From JANRIC01 sp033765345 (GTDB lineage Bacteria > Bacteroidota > Bacteroidia > Cytophagales > Microscillaceae), in the NCBI GenBank assembly GCA_033765345.1, contig JANRIC010000167.1, positions 1 to 19,548 on the forward strand: 19,548 nucleotides of DNA, in the 5' to 3' direction. How positions within the stretch are numbered: position 1 is the first letter of the stretch; the number at the start of each line of letters is the position of its first letter. The notes below the pieces were generated by a model that did not search any database, was not told the DNA's origin, and saw only the letters and a program-made list of their open reading frames with translations. Shown here piece after piece: positions 1-7,821 of the stretch. The translations under genes were made by a program, and so were the position numbers.

Positions 1-1
1 G

Positions 2-112
2 TCTGGACAAAATTACTTTTGTCGTATCAGATCAGTCATCGATACCCTGCTCAAAAGGAATATCCCACTCATGCCTACTTTACAAGAAATTTGTAAATTA
101 AAAACACAGTAA
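2..112 (+). CDS. 3' end of a transposase, possibly IS66 family (partial)
   Basis: The frame is open from the first bases of the window to a TAA at 110-112, giving a 36-residue C-terminal tail with the core FCRIRSVIDTLLKRN. A short aromatic start, an Arg/Ser-rich helix and a TxxKR(Q/N) segment resemble the extreme C-termini of IS66-type transposases, which often end in an 'F..i.S.i.T.rkqg' pattern. That family match is from memory of the pattern, not a search. Most of the gene lies left of the window, so no catalytic residues are visible. No convincing terminal inverted repeat was found just downstream. A different DDE transposase family, or an unrelated protein, remains possible. Confidence 0.4.
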   Translation, partial: SGQNYFCRIRSVIDTLLKRNIPLMPTLQEICKLKTQ

Positions 113-193
113 GGATAGATAAGATATTCCTGAGTAGTAACTTTTGACAAGCTCAAAAACCCAGATCAAAAATGATCTCAATTCCAACGATGA

Positions 194-430
194 TTAGATT
201 TCAGCCCCGACCTCATCCAGCATTACATAGAAATAGACAGCGACGGCAAACATCCTGTTTTGAGGCTTCTCAAAGGCATTTCAGACCGCAAAATGGGCAA
301 ACACGACCTCTGCCACTGCCATCCTCCTTTTTTGAGATCCTCCTTCCTAACACTTCAAAATATTCAGAAAGTTTGCAAATCCCAGCCGAAGGCTAAATTC
401 CCTTCTCCAAAAACTTGGACGCACAAATGA
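194..430 (+). pseudogene. Possible gene remnant, no start codon
   Basis: Between a TGA at 191-193 and a TGA at 428-430 one frame is open for 78 codons. Its first half reads like real protein (DFSPDLIQHYIEIDSDGKHP, then VLRLLKGISDRKMGKHDLCH). The second half is low in plausibility and there is no suitable start. It sits between a transposase end and the 3' end of the HD-Pnk gene, a setting where broken gene pieces are common. I do not recognise the family. It may be chance. The rest of the stretch from 113 to 474 shows nothing else I can support. Confidence 0.22.
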
Positions 431-474
431 ACCCCTAAAATCCTTCTCCCCAACATCGAGTATCCACCAGCCTT

Positions 475-1605
475 CTACTCTACCACATATTCTACTTCGT
501 GAGCTTCCTGCAAAGTAGGGATTTCCAGCTTCTGAATGAGTTTTTCTAGGGCAGCTTCAGGCACTTTGTGCTCACGGTGGTGGTTTTGGCTGATCAATTG
601 GTGATAGGGCACTTCCAGGTAGATGATCTTCACCCTTGCTCCATACTCGGTAAACAGCGAAATCCATTGTCCACGCATAGCACTGGTCACATTGGTAGCA
701 TTAAACACAAAAGATTGTTTGGCACGCATAAAAACCCGTGCCTTTTCCTTGCCCATTTGAATCACTTGTCCGTTCTTTTTTCGGTCTTTAGGGTCAATTT
801 TATGCTCCCTACGAATGTCATCCAGAGATAAAACAGGCAAATCCAGGTGTTTTTGGATATAAGTATCCTTTCCGGCACCCGGCAAGGCGCACATGACATA
901 GACCTCAAACTTCAAATCATTGTAGGGCTCATAGTCCGGAGACATTTCAGGTTTGTTGAGGTATAAATATCGACCATAATCCGAAGCAAAGCTCTTGGGC
1001 TTGCCAAAACAATCATTTTCGCGGCATAGCTCATTAAAAAGCTCGATTTTAAGCAAAAGTTCCTCCTGATCTTCACAAATTCTCCCCAGCACATCCGCCT
1101 TAGCCAGCATAGAGAGTAGTTCGGTATTGACCAGCAGGCTAGCCTCGATGACTGCCTTTCGGGGATCATTTTTTTCAATAGCCCAAAGCGGCAATCCATG
1201 CAGGCGTACCAGTTTGGCGATTTGCTCCCGAAGTATAAAAGGGGTCGGCATCTCTCTGTAAAACAAGCTTCGGGTAGTGAATTCTCCTTTTTTGGCGTGA
1301 TTAGGGGATACAATTCTCTCCACACCCTCGATGAGTTCTATTTCGGTCGTAGAGCGTTTTTCCACATCGTGCAAAAGAGCCGAAGCCACCATCAGGTGCT
1401 TTTCCTGTTCGCTCAGTGCTGCAAATTCAGGCAATGCAATCAAAGCATCGACCACCATACGGGTATGAATCTGTACATCTCCCTCGGCGTGCCAGAAGGG
1501 ATCCTGGGGTACATCTTTCATATCCCTAAACCAGTCAAATTGCGCTTCCAACTGATCCCAAGGAATAGAAGCATTGATTTTATACAGAGGAAATTTCCAG
1601 TTCAT
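475..1605 (-). CDS. HD-Pnk: HD-domain 2',3'-phosphoesterase fused to 5'-OH polynucleotide kinase
   Basis: This 376-residue protein joins two end-healing activities. The N-terminal half is an HD-type metal phosphohydrolase: candidate metal ligands are H39 and H47, the signature LLHDVEK with H79-D80, H136 and D171. The C-terminal half (about residues 232-376) is a P-loop kinase with Walker A LPGAGKDT at 241-248, an LDDIRRE motif at 261-267 (D262/D263), an N-A-T-N segment near 302, and a lid with R344. This order matches the HD-Pnk characterised from Runella slithyformis, in which HD removes 2',3'-cyclic phosphate or 3'-phosphate and the kinase phosphorylates 5'-OH ends. The gene follows an RNA ligase on the same strand with a 182-nt gap. 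Together they would heal and seal broken RNA in the cytoplasm. The start at 1605 fits the HD domain and has no Shine-Dalgarno, as usual in Bacteroidota. The activities are inferred from motifs. Confidence 0.85.
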   Translation of the reverse strand: MNWKFPLYKINASIPWDQLEAQFDWFRDMKDVPQDPFWHAEGDVQIHTRMVVDALIALPEFAALSEQEKHLMVASALLHDVEKRSTTEIELIEGVERIVSPNHAKKGEFTTRSLFYREMPTPFILREQIAKLVRLHGLPLWAIEKNDPRKAVIEASLLVNTELLSMLAKADVLGRICEDQEELLLKIELFNELCRENDCFGKPKSFASDYGRYLYLNKPEMSPDYEPYNDLKFEVYVMCALPGAGKDTYIQKHLDLPVLSLDDIRREHKIDPKDRKKNGQVIQMGKEKARVFMRAKQSFVFNATNVTSAMRGQWISLFTEYGARVKIIYLEVPYHQLISQNHHREHKVPEAALEKLIQKLEIPTLQEAHEVEYVVE

Positions 1606-1787
1606 GTTCTTTATGATGATTGATTTGTAGGATTGTATAAAATTAGTGTATTCATCAACTTATTGTTGCTTTTTGTCCATGTTGCCATGAATGCAGGAAT
1701 AAATGCAATCAATCGTACAGTCTCGGCAGCATCCCTTTTACGAAATCTAAACCTGCATTTTATATAAAATTTATCCATTAAAAAGGC

Positions 1788-2591
1788 TTATTTGACTCCA
1801 AATCCGAATGTATAGCCATACCATTTGTACTTCTCATAATCAATCAGGCTAGTGGGTTTCCAGTTTTTGGTCCAATGTACATCCGTTTTGACGTGCGCCT
1901 TACGCACCAACTTAAAGAGCTGATCAAATTCATTGTCTGCTACCGGAATAGTACCGCTATTGGTCAGAAAGCCCTGTTTATTCCTCACCACAAAACCTTC
2001 TGAACAATCCAGCAAAGTATTAGGATCATAGCCGCCCAGCAATCCAGGCGTTTCTACGCTTTCCTCCCAGCTTTTGCCCAGGTTGGCAGTAAACCAATCG
2101 GCGAGGATTTGATTTTCGTCTTTTTTTTCATCAAAAACTGCTTTGAGAGGCGTTTTGATGGGGATTTCGGGCACAGTGGGAAAGTCCAGCATCTCCGCAT
2201 AAAACTTCACTTCCTCCCAGGGTAGCCAATAATCACCTTCCCGAATGGCAAATACATAAAAAAAAGATTCCAATTTGCGATACGCAATAGAATGAATGGC
2301 GTACATATTTTCGCCGAAGATTTCCAGTTCTTTGAGATCGTTTTTGATCAGTTGCCAGCGTTCTCGGAGCGGTTTATCCCAGGGATGCTCACTGCTTACG
2401 GCATGAGAACGCGCAAAAACGCCTTCTTTATTAAAACAATTGTTTTGCCCATCTAGCTTTTCGGTCAGCACCAAATCTTCCATTTCCGCAAAAGCTTTGA
2501 CATAACCCGAAGGCATAAAACGATCATCAGAGCTTGTTCCGAGGCTAATCTGAGCGTGAAGGGTTCGGCAATATTTTTTGGATTCGTTCAT
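1788..2591 (-). CDS. ATP-dependent RNA ligase, Rnl2-like
   Basis: A 267-residue nucleotidyltransferase-fold ligase. Motif I is TEKLDGQN, with K45 the expected lysine-AMP nucleophile. R61 lies in FARSH. Motif III is around GENMYAIHS (E94), IIIa is the FFYVFAI segment (110-116), motif IV is SEGFVVR (E198), and motif V lies in LFKLVRKAHVK (about 225-235). These motifs in this order define covalent nucleotidyltransferases. The short length, without a large C-terminal domain, suits the Rnl2-like RNA ligases better than DNA ligases. The next gene on the same strand is HD-Pnk, which would supply the 5'-phosphate and 3'-OH ends this enzyme needs. The start at 2591 is the first ATG and leaves an ordinary N-terminus. 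The natural RNA substrate cannot be read from the sequence. Confidence 0.85.
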   Translation of the reverse strand: MNESKKYCRTLHAQISLGTSSDDRFMPSGYVKAFAEMEDLVLTEKLDGQNNCFNKEGVFARSHAVSSEHPWDKPLRERWQLIKNDLKELEIFGENMYAIHSIAYRKLESFFYVFAIREGDYWLPWEEVKFYAEMLDFPTVPEIPIKTPLKAVFDEKKDENQILADWFTANLGKSWEESVETPGLLGGYDPNTLLDCSEGFVVRNKQGFLTNSGTIPVADNEFDQLFKLVRKAHVKTDVHWTKNWKPTSLIDYEKYKWYGYTFGFGVK

Positions 2592-3003
2592 GGAAGTAGT
2601 TATTTATGGATTTTTTTAATTATTTTTAAAAAAAGAATGTAAGTTTTCATACGAACAATTTCATCCCTGGTTGATGTGCAATAAAAAGGTGTATTTTACT
2701 CCTAAATTTAGATATTTCTATTTGCAGAAGGACTTTATTTGCATTTAATGAAATTTCCAGGGAAATTATTTGGAAGTCAATCACTATATTTTAAAAATTC
2801 TTAGATAATTTTACCCAATTTGGTTTGTACACCGAAGATATTGCCGAAAGCTTATGCAGCGAGAGGTAAGTGGTCATGGTTTTAGGGAAGATATTTTTGG
2901 ATAGTTAAATTTGATCTCCAAAATTACAAATAATCCCAAATACCAAAACCCAATACCCAGCATCGTATCTGCTGGCAGAACGCCTAAATCTATATTTTTA
3001 GCA
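2592..3003. promoter_or_regulatory. Divergent intergenic region between RNA ligase and korA
   Basis: This AT-rich 412-bp stretch separates two divergent transcription units and must hold both promoters. I found no exact TAnnTTTG -7 element with a properly spaced TTG on either strand. Near matches such as TTTATTTG near 2733 and, on the minus strand, TAAATTTA near 2705 are too weak to call. No convincing small gene was seen. Confidence 0.3.
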
Positions 3004-4863
3004 ATGAAAAATATAACAAAATCTGTTCAAGAAGAAGTAACTATCAAATTTGCCGGAGACTCAGGAGATGGAATGCAGCTCACCGGAGACCTATTTACCA
3101 ATGATACCGCCCTTACCGGAAGTGATTTGGCTACTTTCCCTGATTTTCCTGCAGAAATTCGTGCCCCTGCTGGTACATTGGCCGGAGTTTCAGGCTTTCA
3201 ATTACACTTTGGAAGTAAAAAAATATACACCCCCGGAGATACCGTAGATGTATTGGTAGCCATGAATGCAGCCGCTCTCAAAACCAATCTGAACCGAGTC
3301 AGAGCAGGCGGCACACTGATCTTAAACGAAGACGGCTTCGACACTAAAAACCTGAGACTTGCCAAATATGAAGCAGGCGAGAATCCCTTGGAAGATCCCC
3401 GTTTGGAAGATTATGAGGTTTTTAAAATGAATGTTACCAAACTTACCCGAGAATGCCTCAAGGATTCGCCTTTGGGGACCAAAGAAAAGGATCGCTGTAA
3501 AAATATGTTTGTGTTGGGGTTTTTGCTTTGGCGATATAGTCGTAGTATGGATTCAGTAATTCAATTTATTGATACCAAATTTAAAGGTAAAGCCGATATT
3601 CAGGAAGCAAACCTTCTTACCTTAAAAGCAGGGTATCATTATGGAGATACCACCGAAACCTTTACCACCACTTATGAAGTTAAGTCTGCCCCTCTCGATA
3701 AAGGCACTTATCGCAGCATCATGGGTAACCAGGCGGTGGTGTATGGATTGGTAGCTGCTTCTCAAAAGTCGGGATTGCCTTTGTTTTATGGCTCTTATCC
3801 CATTACTCCAGCTTCAGACATCCTGCATTCACTCTCTGCACTTAAAAACTTTGGCGTTAAAACCTTCCAAGCCGAAGACGAAATCGCAGCGATATGCTCG
3901 GCTATCGGGGCTTCTTATGGCGGCAACCTGGCCGTAACAGGTACCTCCGGCCCAGGTTTGGCTCTCAAAGGCGAGGCGATGGGACTGGCTTTGATGCTTG
4001 AACTGCCTTTGTTGATTATTAATATCCAACGTGGAGGACCTTCTACGGGATTACCCACCAAAACGGAACAGGCAGACCTTTTGATGTCGCTTTATGGAAG
4101 AAATGGAGAAAGCCCAATCCCTGTTGTAGCTGCCAAATCTCCTGCTGATGCTTTTGAGGCTGCTTTTGAGGCTGCAAGAATAGCCCTGCAACACATGACT
4201 CCGGTCATATTCCTCAGCGACGGCTATATCGCCAATGGTGCCGAACCCTGGAAATTTCCCAAATCGTCTGATATTCCAGAGATTAAAATCAAATTTGCTG
4301 AAGGAAAAGATCGTAATGACGGCATTCCTTACCAACCTTATCTGAGAGATGAAAATCTGGTGCGCCCCTGGGCACTGCCCGGCACTCCCGGACTAGCCCA
4401 CCGGATTGGAGGCCTTGAAAAAGAAGACATCACCGGAAATGTCTCTTATGACCCTGCCAATCACGAACACATGGTCAAAACCCGCGCCGCCAAAGTAGAA
4501 AAAATCGCCGACTTCATCCCAGAGCAAAGCCTTGAAATGGGCGTAGAGCAAGGAGATTTACTGATTCTGGGCTGGGGATCTACCTATGGCGTAATCAAAT
4601 CGGTAGTCAATGAACTGCTCAACAAAGGTCATCAAGTAGCTCACGCACAGGTGCGATACCTCAATCCCTTCCCCAAAAACCTGGGAGATATGATGCGTAG
4701 CTATAAAAAAGTACTGATCCCAGAGATCAACAACGGCCAGTTAGCCAAAGTAATTCGGGATAAATACCTGATAGAAGTAGTGCAATACAATAAAATCATG
4801 GGAATTCCGATCACACACGCCGAACTGCGAGATTTTGCAGCCAAGTTATTGGGAGAAATTTAA
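3004..4863 (+). CDS. korA: 2-oxoacid (2-oxoglutarate):ferredoxin oxidoreductase, fused gamma-alpha subunit
   Basis: KorA, with KorB, oxidatively decarboxylates a 2-oxoacid (2-oxoglutarate is the usual substrate of this two-subunit type) to acyl-CoA and passes electrons to ferredoxin. The N-terminal gamma domain starts with FAGDSGDGMQ (residues 16-25). The alpha or pyrimidine-binding domain begins near 240 with GNQAVVYGL, YPITPAS (265-271), AEDE (290-293) and TGTSGPG (312-318). A transketolase-C-like domain ends the 619-residue protein, a normal length for fused KorA. The frame is open further back to a TTG at 2911, but the extra 31 residues have no family character and the ATG at 3004 stands just before the conserved domain, so I start there. 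korB follows 51 nt downstream and is surely co-transcribed. No separate ferredoxin-like delta subunit is present. Confidence 0.9.
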   Translation: MKNITKSVQEEVTIKFAGDSGDGMQLTGDLFTNDTALTGSDLATFPDFPAEIRAPAGTLAGVSGFQLHFGSKKIYTPGDTVDVLVAMNAAALKTNLNRVRAGGTLILNEDGFDTKNLRLAKYEAGENPLEDPRLEDYEVFKMNVTKLTRECLKDSPLGTKEKDRCKNMFVLGFLLWRYSRSMDSVIQFIDTKFKGKADIQEANLLTLKAGYHYGDTTETFTTTYEVKSAPLDKGTYRSIMGNQAVVYGLVAASQKSGLPLFYGSYPITPASDILHSLSALKNFGVKTFQAEDEIAAICSAIGASYGGNLAVTGTSGPGLALKGEAMGLALMLELPLLIINIQRGGPSTGLPTKTEQADLLMSLYGRNGESPIPVVAAKSPADAFEAAFEAARIALQHMTPVIFLSDGYIANGAEPWKFPKSSDIPEIKIKFAEGKDRNDGIPYQPYLRDENLVRPWALPGTPGLAHRIGGLEKEDITGNVSYDPANHEHMVKTRAAKVEKIADFIPEQSLEMGVEQGDLLILGWGSTYGVIKSVVNELLNKGHQVAHAQVRYLNPFPKNLGDMMRSYKKVLIPEINNGQLAKVIRDKYLIEVVQYNKIMGIPITHAELRDFAAKLLGEI

Positions 4864-4914
4864 TCCCCAATAGCTAAAATATAAAATAATTCATTTACAA
4901 AAATATTCAAAATA

Positions 4915-5958
4915 ATGTCTCAATTACCCAAAAGCAATATCAAACTCAAAGCCTCTGATTATGCCACCGACCAGGATGTACGCTGGTGCCCCGGCTGTGG
5001 AGATTACTCTATCCTCAAGCAAGTGCAAACTGTGCTGGCAGAGCTGGGTCAAGACCCCGACCAAATTGCCATCATTTCGGGGATTGGTTGCTCTTCGCGT
5101 TTTCCTTATTATATGGAAACCTACGGCTTACACTCGATTCACGGTCGTGCACCCGGGATTGTCTCCGGCTTAAAGCTGGCTAATCCCGAACTGAGTGTCT
5201 GGATGGTAACTGGTGACGGCGACGGTCTGTCGATCGGTGGGAATCACATGCTGCATATCCTTCGCCGTAATTTTGACGTGAATATTATGCTTTTCAACAA
5301 TCAAATCTATGGTTTGACCAAAGGGCAGTATTCTCCTACTTCTGAATTGCACAAAAAAACCAAATCTACCCCACTAGGTTCGCTGGATCATCCTGTTAAT
5401 CCATTGGCTTTTGCGATGGGTTCGGATGCTACATTTGTGGCTCGCTCGATGGATCGCGACCCCAAGCACCTCCAGGAAATGCTCAAGCGAAGCGCAGAAC
5501 ACAAAGGAACTTCCTTCCTTGAGATCTATCAAAATTGTAATATCTTCAACGACGGTGCCTTTTTTACTTTTACTGACAAAGAGACCAAAAAGGCTACCGC
5601 ACTCTTCTTGGAGCAAGGTAAACCGCTGATTTTTGGGCAAAATGATGAACTGGGAATCCGCCTAGACGGTTATAAACCCACCGTCGTTCCTCTAAACGAA
5701 GGTGAATTTTCGGCAGATGACCTCTGGATCCACGATGAATTTGATATGTACAAGGCACAGTTCCTGACCCGATTCTTTGATGATCCCAATCACATGTCCG
5801 AATATTACCTGCCTCGTCCTTTTGGCGTATTCTATCAGACCAACAGACCAACTTACGAAGAAATGGTGTTTGAACAGTTGGATATAGCCCGTAAATCACA
5901 AGGTGAAGGTAATCTGGATAAGCTCTTGGCCGGCAGTACGACTTGGGAGATTCAGTAA
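4915..5958 (+). CDS. korB: 2-oxoacid (2-oxoglutarate):ferredoxin oxidoreductase, beta subunit
   Basis: The 347-residue TPP- and 4Fe-4S-binding subunit. Four cysteines match the cluster ligands known in archaeal two-subunit enzymes: C25 and C28 in WCPGCG, C59 in GIGCSSR, and C208 in QNCNIFND. The TPP and Mg2+ site is GDGDGLSIGGNH (100-111) with N129 in FNNQIYGLTKGQ. Length and motifs are complete. The C-terminal region after residue 220 is the usual extension. The gene lies directly behind korA and the pair needs no further subunit apart from ferredoxin. Substrate choice (2-oxoglutarate versus pyruvate) is inferred from overall similarity to KorB, not proved by the sequence. Confidence 0.9.
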   Translation: MSQLPKSNIKLKASDYATDQDVRWCPGCGDYSILKQVQTVLAELGQDPDQIAIISGIGCSSRFPYYMETYGLHSIHGRAPGIVSGLKLANPELSVWMVTGDGDGLSIGGNHMLHILRRNFDVNIMLFNNQIYGLTKGQYSPTSELHKKTKSTPLGSLDHPVNPLAFAMGSDATFVARSMDRDPKHLQEMLKRSAEHKGTSFLEIYQNCNIFNDGAFFTFTDKETKKATALFLEQGKPLIFGQNDELGIRLDGYKPTVVPLNEGEFSADDLWIHDEFDMYKAQFLTRFFDDPNHMSEYYLPRPFGVFYQTNRPTYEEMVFEQLDIARKSQGEGNLDKLLAGSTTWEIQ

Positions 5959-6007
5959 ATTCCCACTCGATATACGGATTTGACGCCTAATAGCCCATTT
6001 AGAACAA

Positions 6008-6211
6008 GGATGATGTGGATTTGACGAATTTACACGGATAAATACATGGAAACAAAATTGATTCATAAAGACATTACCGACACTATTTTGAAAACTTTTT
6101 ATGAGGTTTATAATGAGTTAGGGTATGGTTTTTTGGACAAGGCTGATTTTAACCAATGAACGGAAAAAACTGGCCAAAAATCCATGAGCATCCGTCAAAT
6201 CCGTGTCATCC
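6008..6211. repeat. 22-bp imperfect inverted repeat bounding a decayed GxxExxY gene
   Basis: The left arm is 6008-6029 and the right arm 6190-6211. They match as inverted copies at 18 of 22 positions and share the core GGATTTGACG (6017-6026) and its complement CGTCAAATCC (6193-6202). All four differences are transitions, three of which would be G-U pairs in plus-strand RNA. A further copy of the core lies outside at 5976-5985. The right arm is itself nested in a 7-bp hairpin, TGAGCAT (6185-6191) with ATGCTCA (6212-6218). The arrangement resembles a small mobile or repeat-borne cassette. Confidence 0.55.
6046..6159 (+). pseudogene. Truncated GxxExxY-family protein (37 codons)
   Basis: An ATG at 6046 opens a 37-codon frame that contains FYEVYNELGYGFLDK. 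This is the N-terminal signature of GxxExxY proteins (PD-(D/E)XK nuclease-like, normally about 120-130 residues), where the text usually continues G-F-L-E-x-x-Y. Here Asp replaces the Glu, the Tyr is lost, and the frame stops a few codons later at TGA 6157-6159, so only the first quarter remains. It lies between korB and a methyltransferase and inside an inverted repeat. I read it as a decayed copy rather than a working small protein. The family call rests on a short but characteristic stretch. Confidence 0.6.
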
Positions 6212-6244
6212 ATGCTCAAAAAAATTTTATTTGAAATGTAAAGC

Positions 6245-7504
6245 ATGGTGCTTAAAAACCTCCTCCAACCCGAAATTCAGGATTTCATCTTTGAGCATCA
6301 AAATGACAATCCTACTGATTTGATGCTTCAAAGTAGCAAATACCCCAATTGGCCAATGCGCGAAATCGCAGCACAAATTCAAGCAAGACAAAAAGCCAAA
6401 AATAAACTTCCAAGCGAATTTTTACAAAAAAATATCCTACTCAAGCCACTCTCCGTGGAGCAATGTTCCTCTCAAGAAACTGCCTCATACAAAAGTAAAC
6501 TCATAGCAGGCAAAACCCTCCTAGACCTCACAGGAGGCTTGGGGATAGATACTTTCTTTTTTGCCCAGGTTTTTGAGAAGGTGATTTACAATGAAATTCA
6601 GGAAGAATTATTTGAAATGGTAAGGCATAATTATCGTTCGTTTGGTATTGAAAATGTATTTTTTTTTCAGAAATCAGCCGAAGATTTATTAAAAGAAACG
6701 GATTGGGCGGATGTCATTTATCTCGATCCTGCACGGCGAGATGAACAAGCACGTAAAGTATTCCAACTTAGGGACTGTAGCCCCAACGTATTGGAGATGA
6801 CGCCTTTGCTGCTTCAAAAAAGCACACAAATCCTACTCAAACTTTCGCCCATGTTGGACATTGCCCAGGGCATTCAGGCATTCCACCAAAAAAATGTGCA
6901 AGTGCAAAAGGTCTGGGTTTTAGCCTTGCACAATGAAGTCAAGGAGCTTTTATTTTTAATATGTACCAAGAAAATTAAAGAACCCGAAATCATCGCCGTT
7001 AATCTGGAAAAAAACCAAACAAACGACTTTCCATACAAGCCGTCAGAGGAGGAAAACGCCGAAATCCCATACAGATTGCCTGAGACAGATGATCTGCTCA
7101 TTGAGCCGAATCGTGCTATTATGAAAGCTGGTGCATTTAAAATTTTTGCAGATCGGTATGATTTATACAAGCTTCATCCCAACAGCCATCTTTATCTGAC
7201 AAACTTGGAAAATTTTGCCAAACAGCTCAAAAGTGATTTTTCAGGGATGCTACAGGCTTCCAGGGTTTTTAAAATTCAGGCTGTCAGTAAGTATCATAAA
7301 AAAGAGATTCAAGCCTATCTCCCTCAAAAAAAAGCCAATATCACAGCCCGAAACTTCCCCGAATCGGTAGCGCATATCCGCCGCAAACTTGAACTCAAAG
7401 AAGGGGGTAGCAAATATCTCTTTGCCACCACCACGTTAGAAAGAAATTTGGTGATTTTAGTCTGTGAGCCAATCTCTAATCCCCCAAACCCTAATATCAA
7501 TTAG
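6245..7504 (+). CDS. Class I SAM-dependent methyltransferase with C-terminal THUMP-like domain
   Basis: A 419-residue protein. A helical N-terminal region (1-85) precedes a Rossmann methyltransferase with motif I DLTGGLGID (94-102), a YNEIQ acidic strand end near 115-119 that would hold the SAM ribose, and a DPARR motif at 161-165 in the catalytic position. The C-terminal part contains the RAIMKAGAFKIFADRYDLYK stretch and a later FAKQLKSDFSG segment, as in the THUMP-like domain of Bacteroidota methyltransferases. RNA is a likely substrate, but the modified base cannot be told from the sequence. The stop at 7502-7504 overlaps by four bases the stop of the opposite-strand lipoprotein gene. The gene appears to stand alone, just downstream of a GxxExxY remnant. 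Confidence 0.8.
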   Translation: MVLKNLLQPEIQDFIFEHQNDNPTDLMLQSSKYPNWPMREIAAQIQARQKAKNKLPSEFLQKNILLKPLSVEQCSSQETASYKSKLIAGKTLLDLTGGLGIDTFFFAQVFEKVIYNEIQEELFEMVRHNYRSFGIENVFFFQKSAEDLLKETDWADVIYLDPARRDEQARKVFQLRDCSPNVLEMTPLLLQKSTQILLKLSPMLDIAQGIQAFHQKNVQVQKVWVLALHNEVKELLFLICTKKIKEPEIIAVNLEKNQTNDFPYKPSEEENAEIPYRLPETDDLLIEPNRAIMKAGAFKIFADRYDLYKLHPNSHLYLTNLENFAKQLKSDFSGMLQASRVFKIQAVSKYHKKEIQAYLPQKKANITARNFPESVAHIRRKLELKEGGSKYLFATTTLERNLVILVCEPISNPPNPNIN

Positions 7505-7704
7505 TCAGACAGACTTTCGCAGGCAACGCCGTCCCCGTCCGAATCCAGACTTTTATAGCATTTACGATTGCTGTCATAGGTTTCCTGAGCTTCTTTTTGG
7601 GTGCGAAAATCATCACAGTGTTTGGTCTTGCAATCCGAATCACTTCCACAAGACAAGATGGCGAGACAAGAAAAGACAAGAAAAAGATAAGTCATTTTTT
7701 TCAT
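7501..7704 (-). CDS. Small lipoprotein with excalibur calcium-binding domain
   Basis: A 67-residue protein. It starts with a lysine-bearing hydrophobic signal (MKKMTYLFLVFSCLAILSCG) ending in a lipobox LSC-G, so it should be lipid-anchored after cleavage before Cys19. The rest is an excalibur domain: DCKTKHCDDFRTQKEAQETY, then a spacer and LDSDGDGVACE, with paired cysteines and the DxDxDG calcium loop. Excalibur domains usually occur as small extracytoplasmic modules, often next to nuclease-like or cell-wall proteins. No such partner is adjacent here. The gene is convergent with the methyltransferase and shares four bases with it. A second in-frame ATG at codon 4 could also be used. Confidence 0.85.
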   Translation of the reverse strand: MKKMTYLFLVFSCLAILSCGSDSDCKTKHCDDFRTQKEAQETYDSNRKCYKSLDSDGDGVACESLSD

Positions 7705-7756
7705 AGGATTTCTTTTTTACAAGGTTAAAATTTCATTCAATTTACGGAAATCCTTT

Positions 7757-7793
7757 AAAAAAACAAAGGTGATCCTCAACTGAAGACCACCTT
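7757..7793 (-). terminator. Rho-independent terminator of the 7822-8178 gene
   Basis: Read on the minus strand, a stem AAGGTG/CACCTT (7788-7793 with 7766-7771), with further pairing inside, is followed by TTTG and then seven T (7757-7763 on the plus strand are seven A). It lies 28 nt after the stop of the small helical gene, in the right orientation. Confidence 0.65.
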
Positions 7794-7821
7794 GTGAAAT
7801 TAGACACAAATTGGGATAAAA

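Noticed and set aside
172..396. 74-codon ATG frame on the plus strand
   Set aside because: Its composition (many Arg, Pro, Gln and His) looks like noncoding text. A different frame over the same bases reads more like protein, and neither has good support.
2911..3003. TTG-initiated 31-residue extension of KorA
   Set aside because: The extra residues have no family character and the ATG at 3004 fits the start of known KorA proteins.
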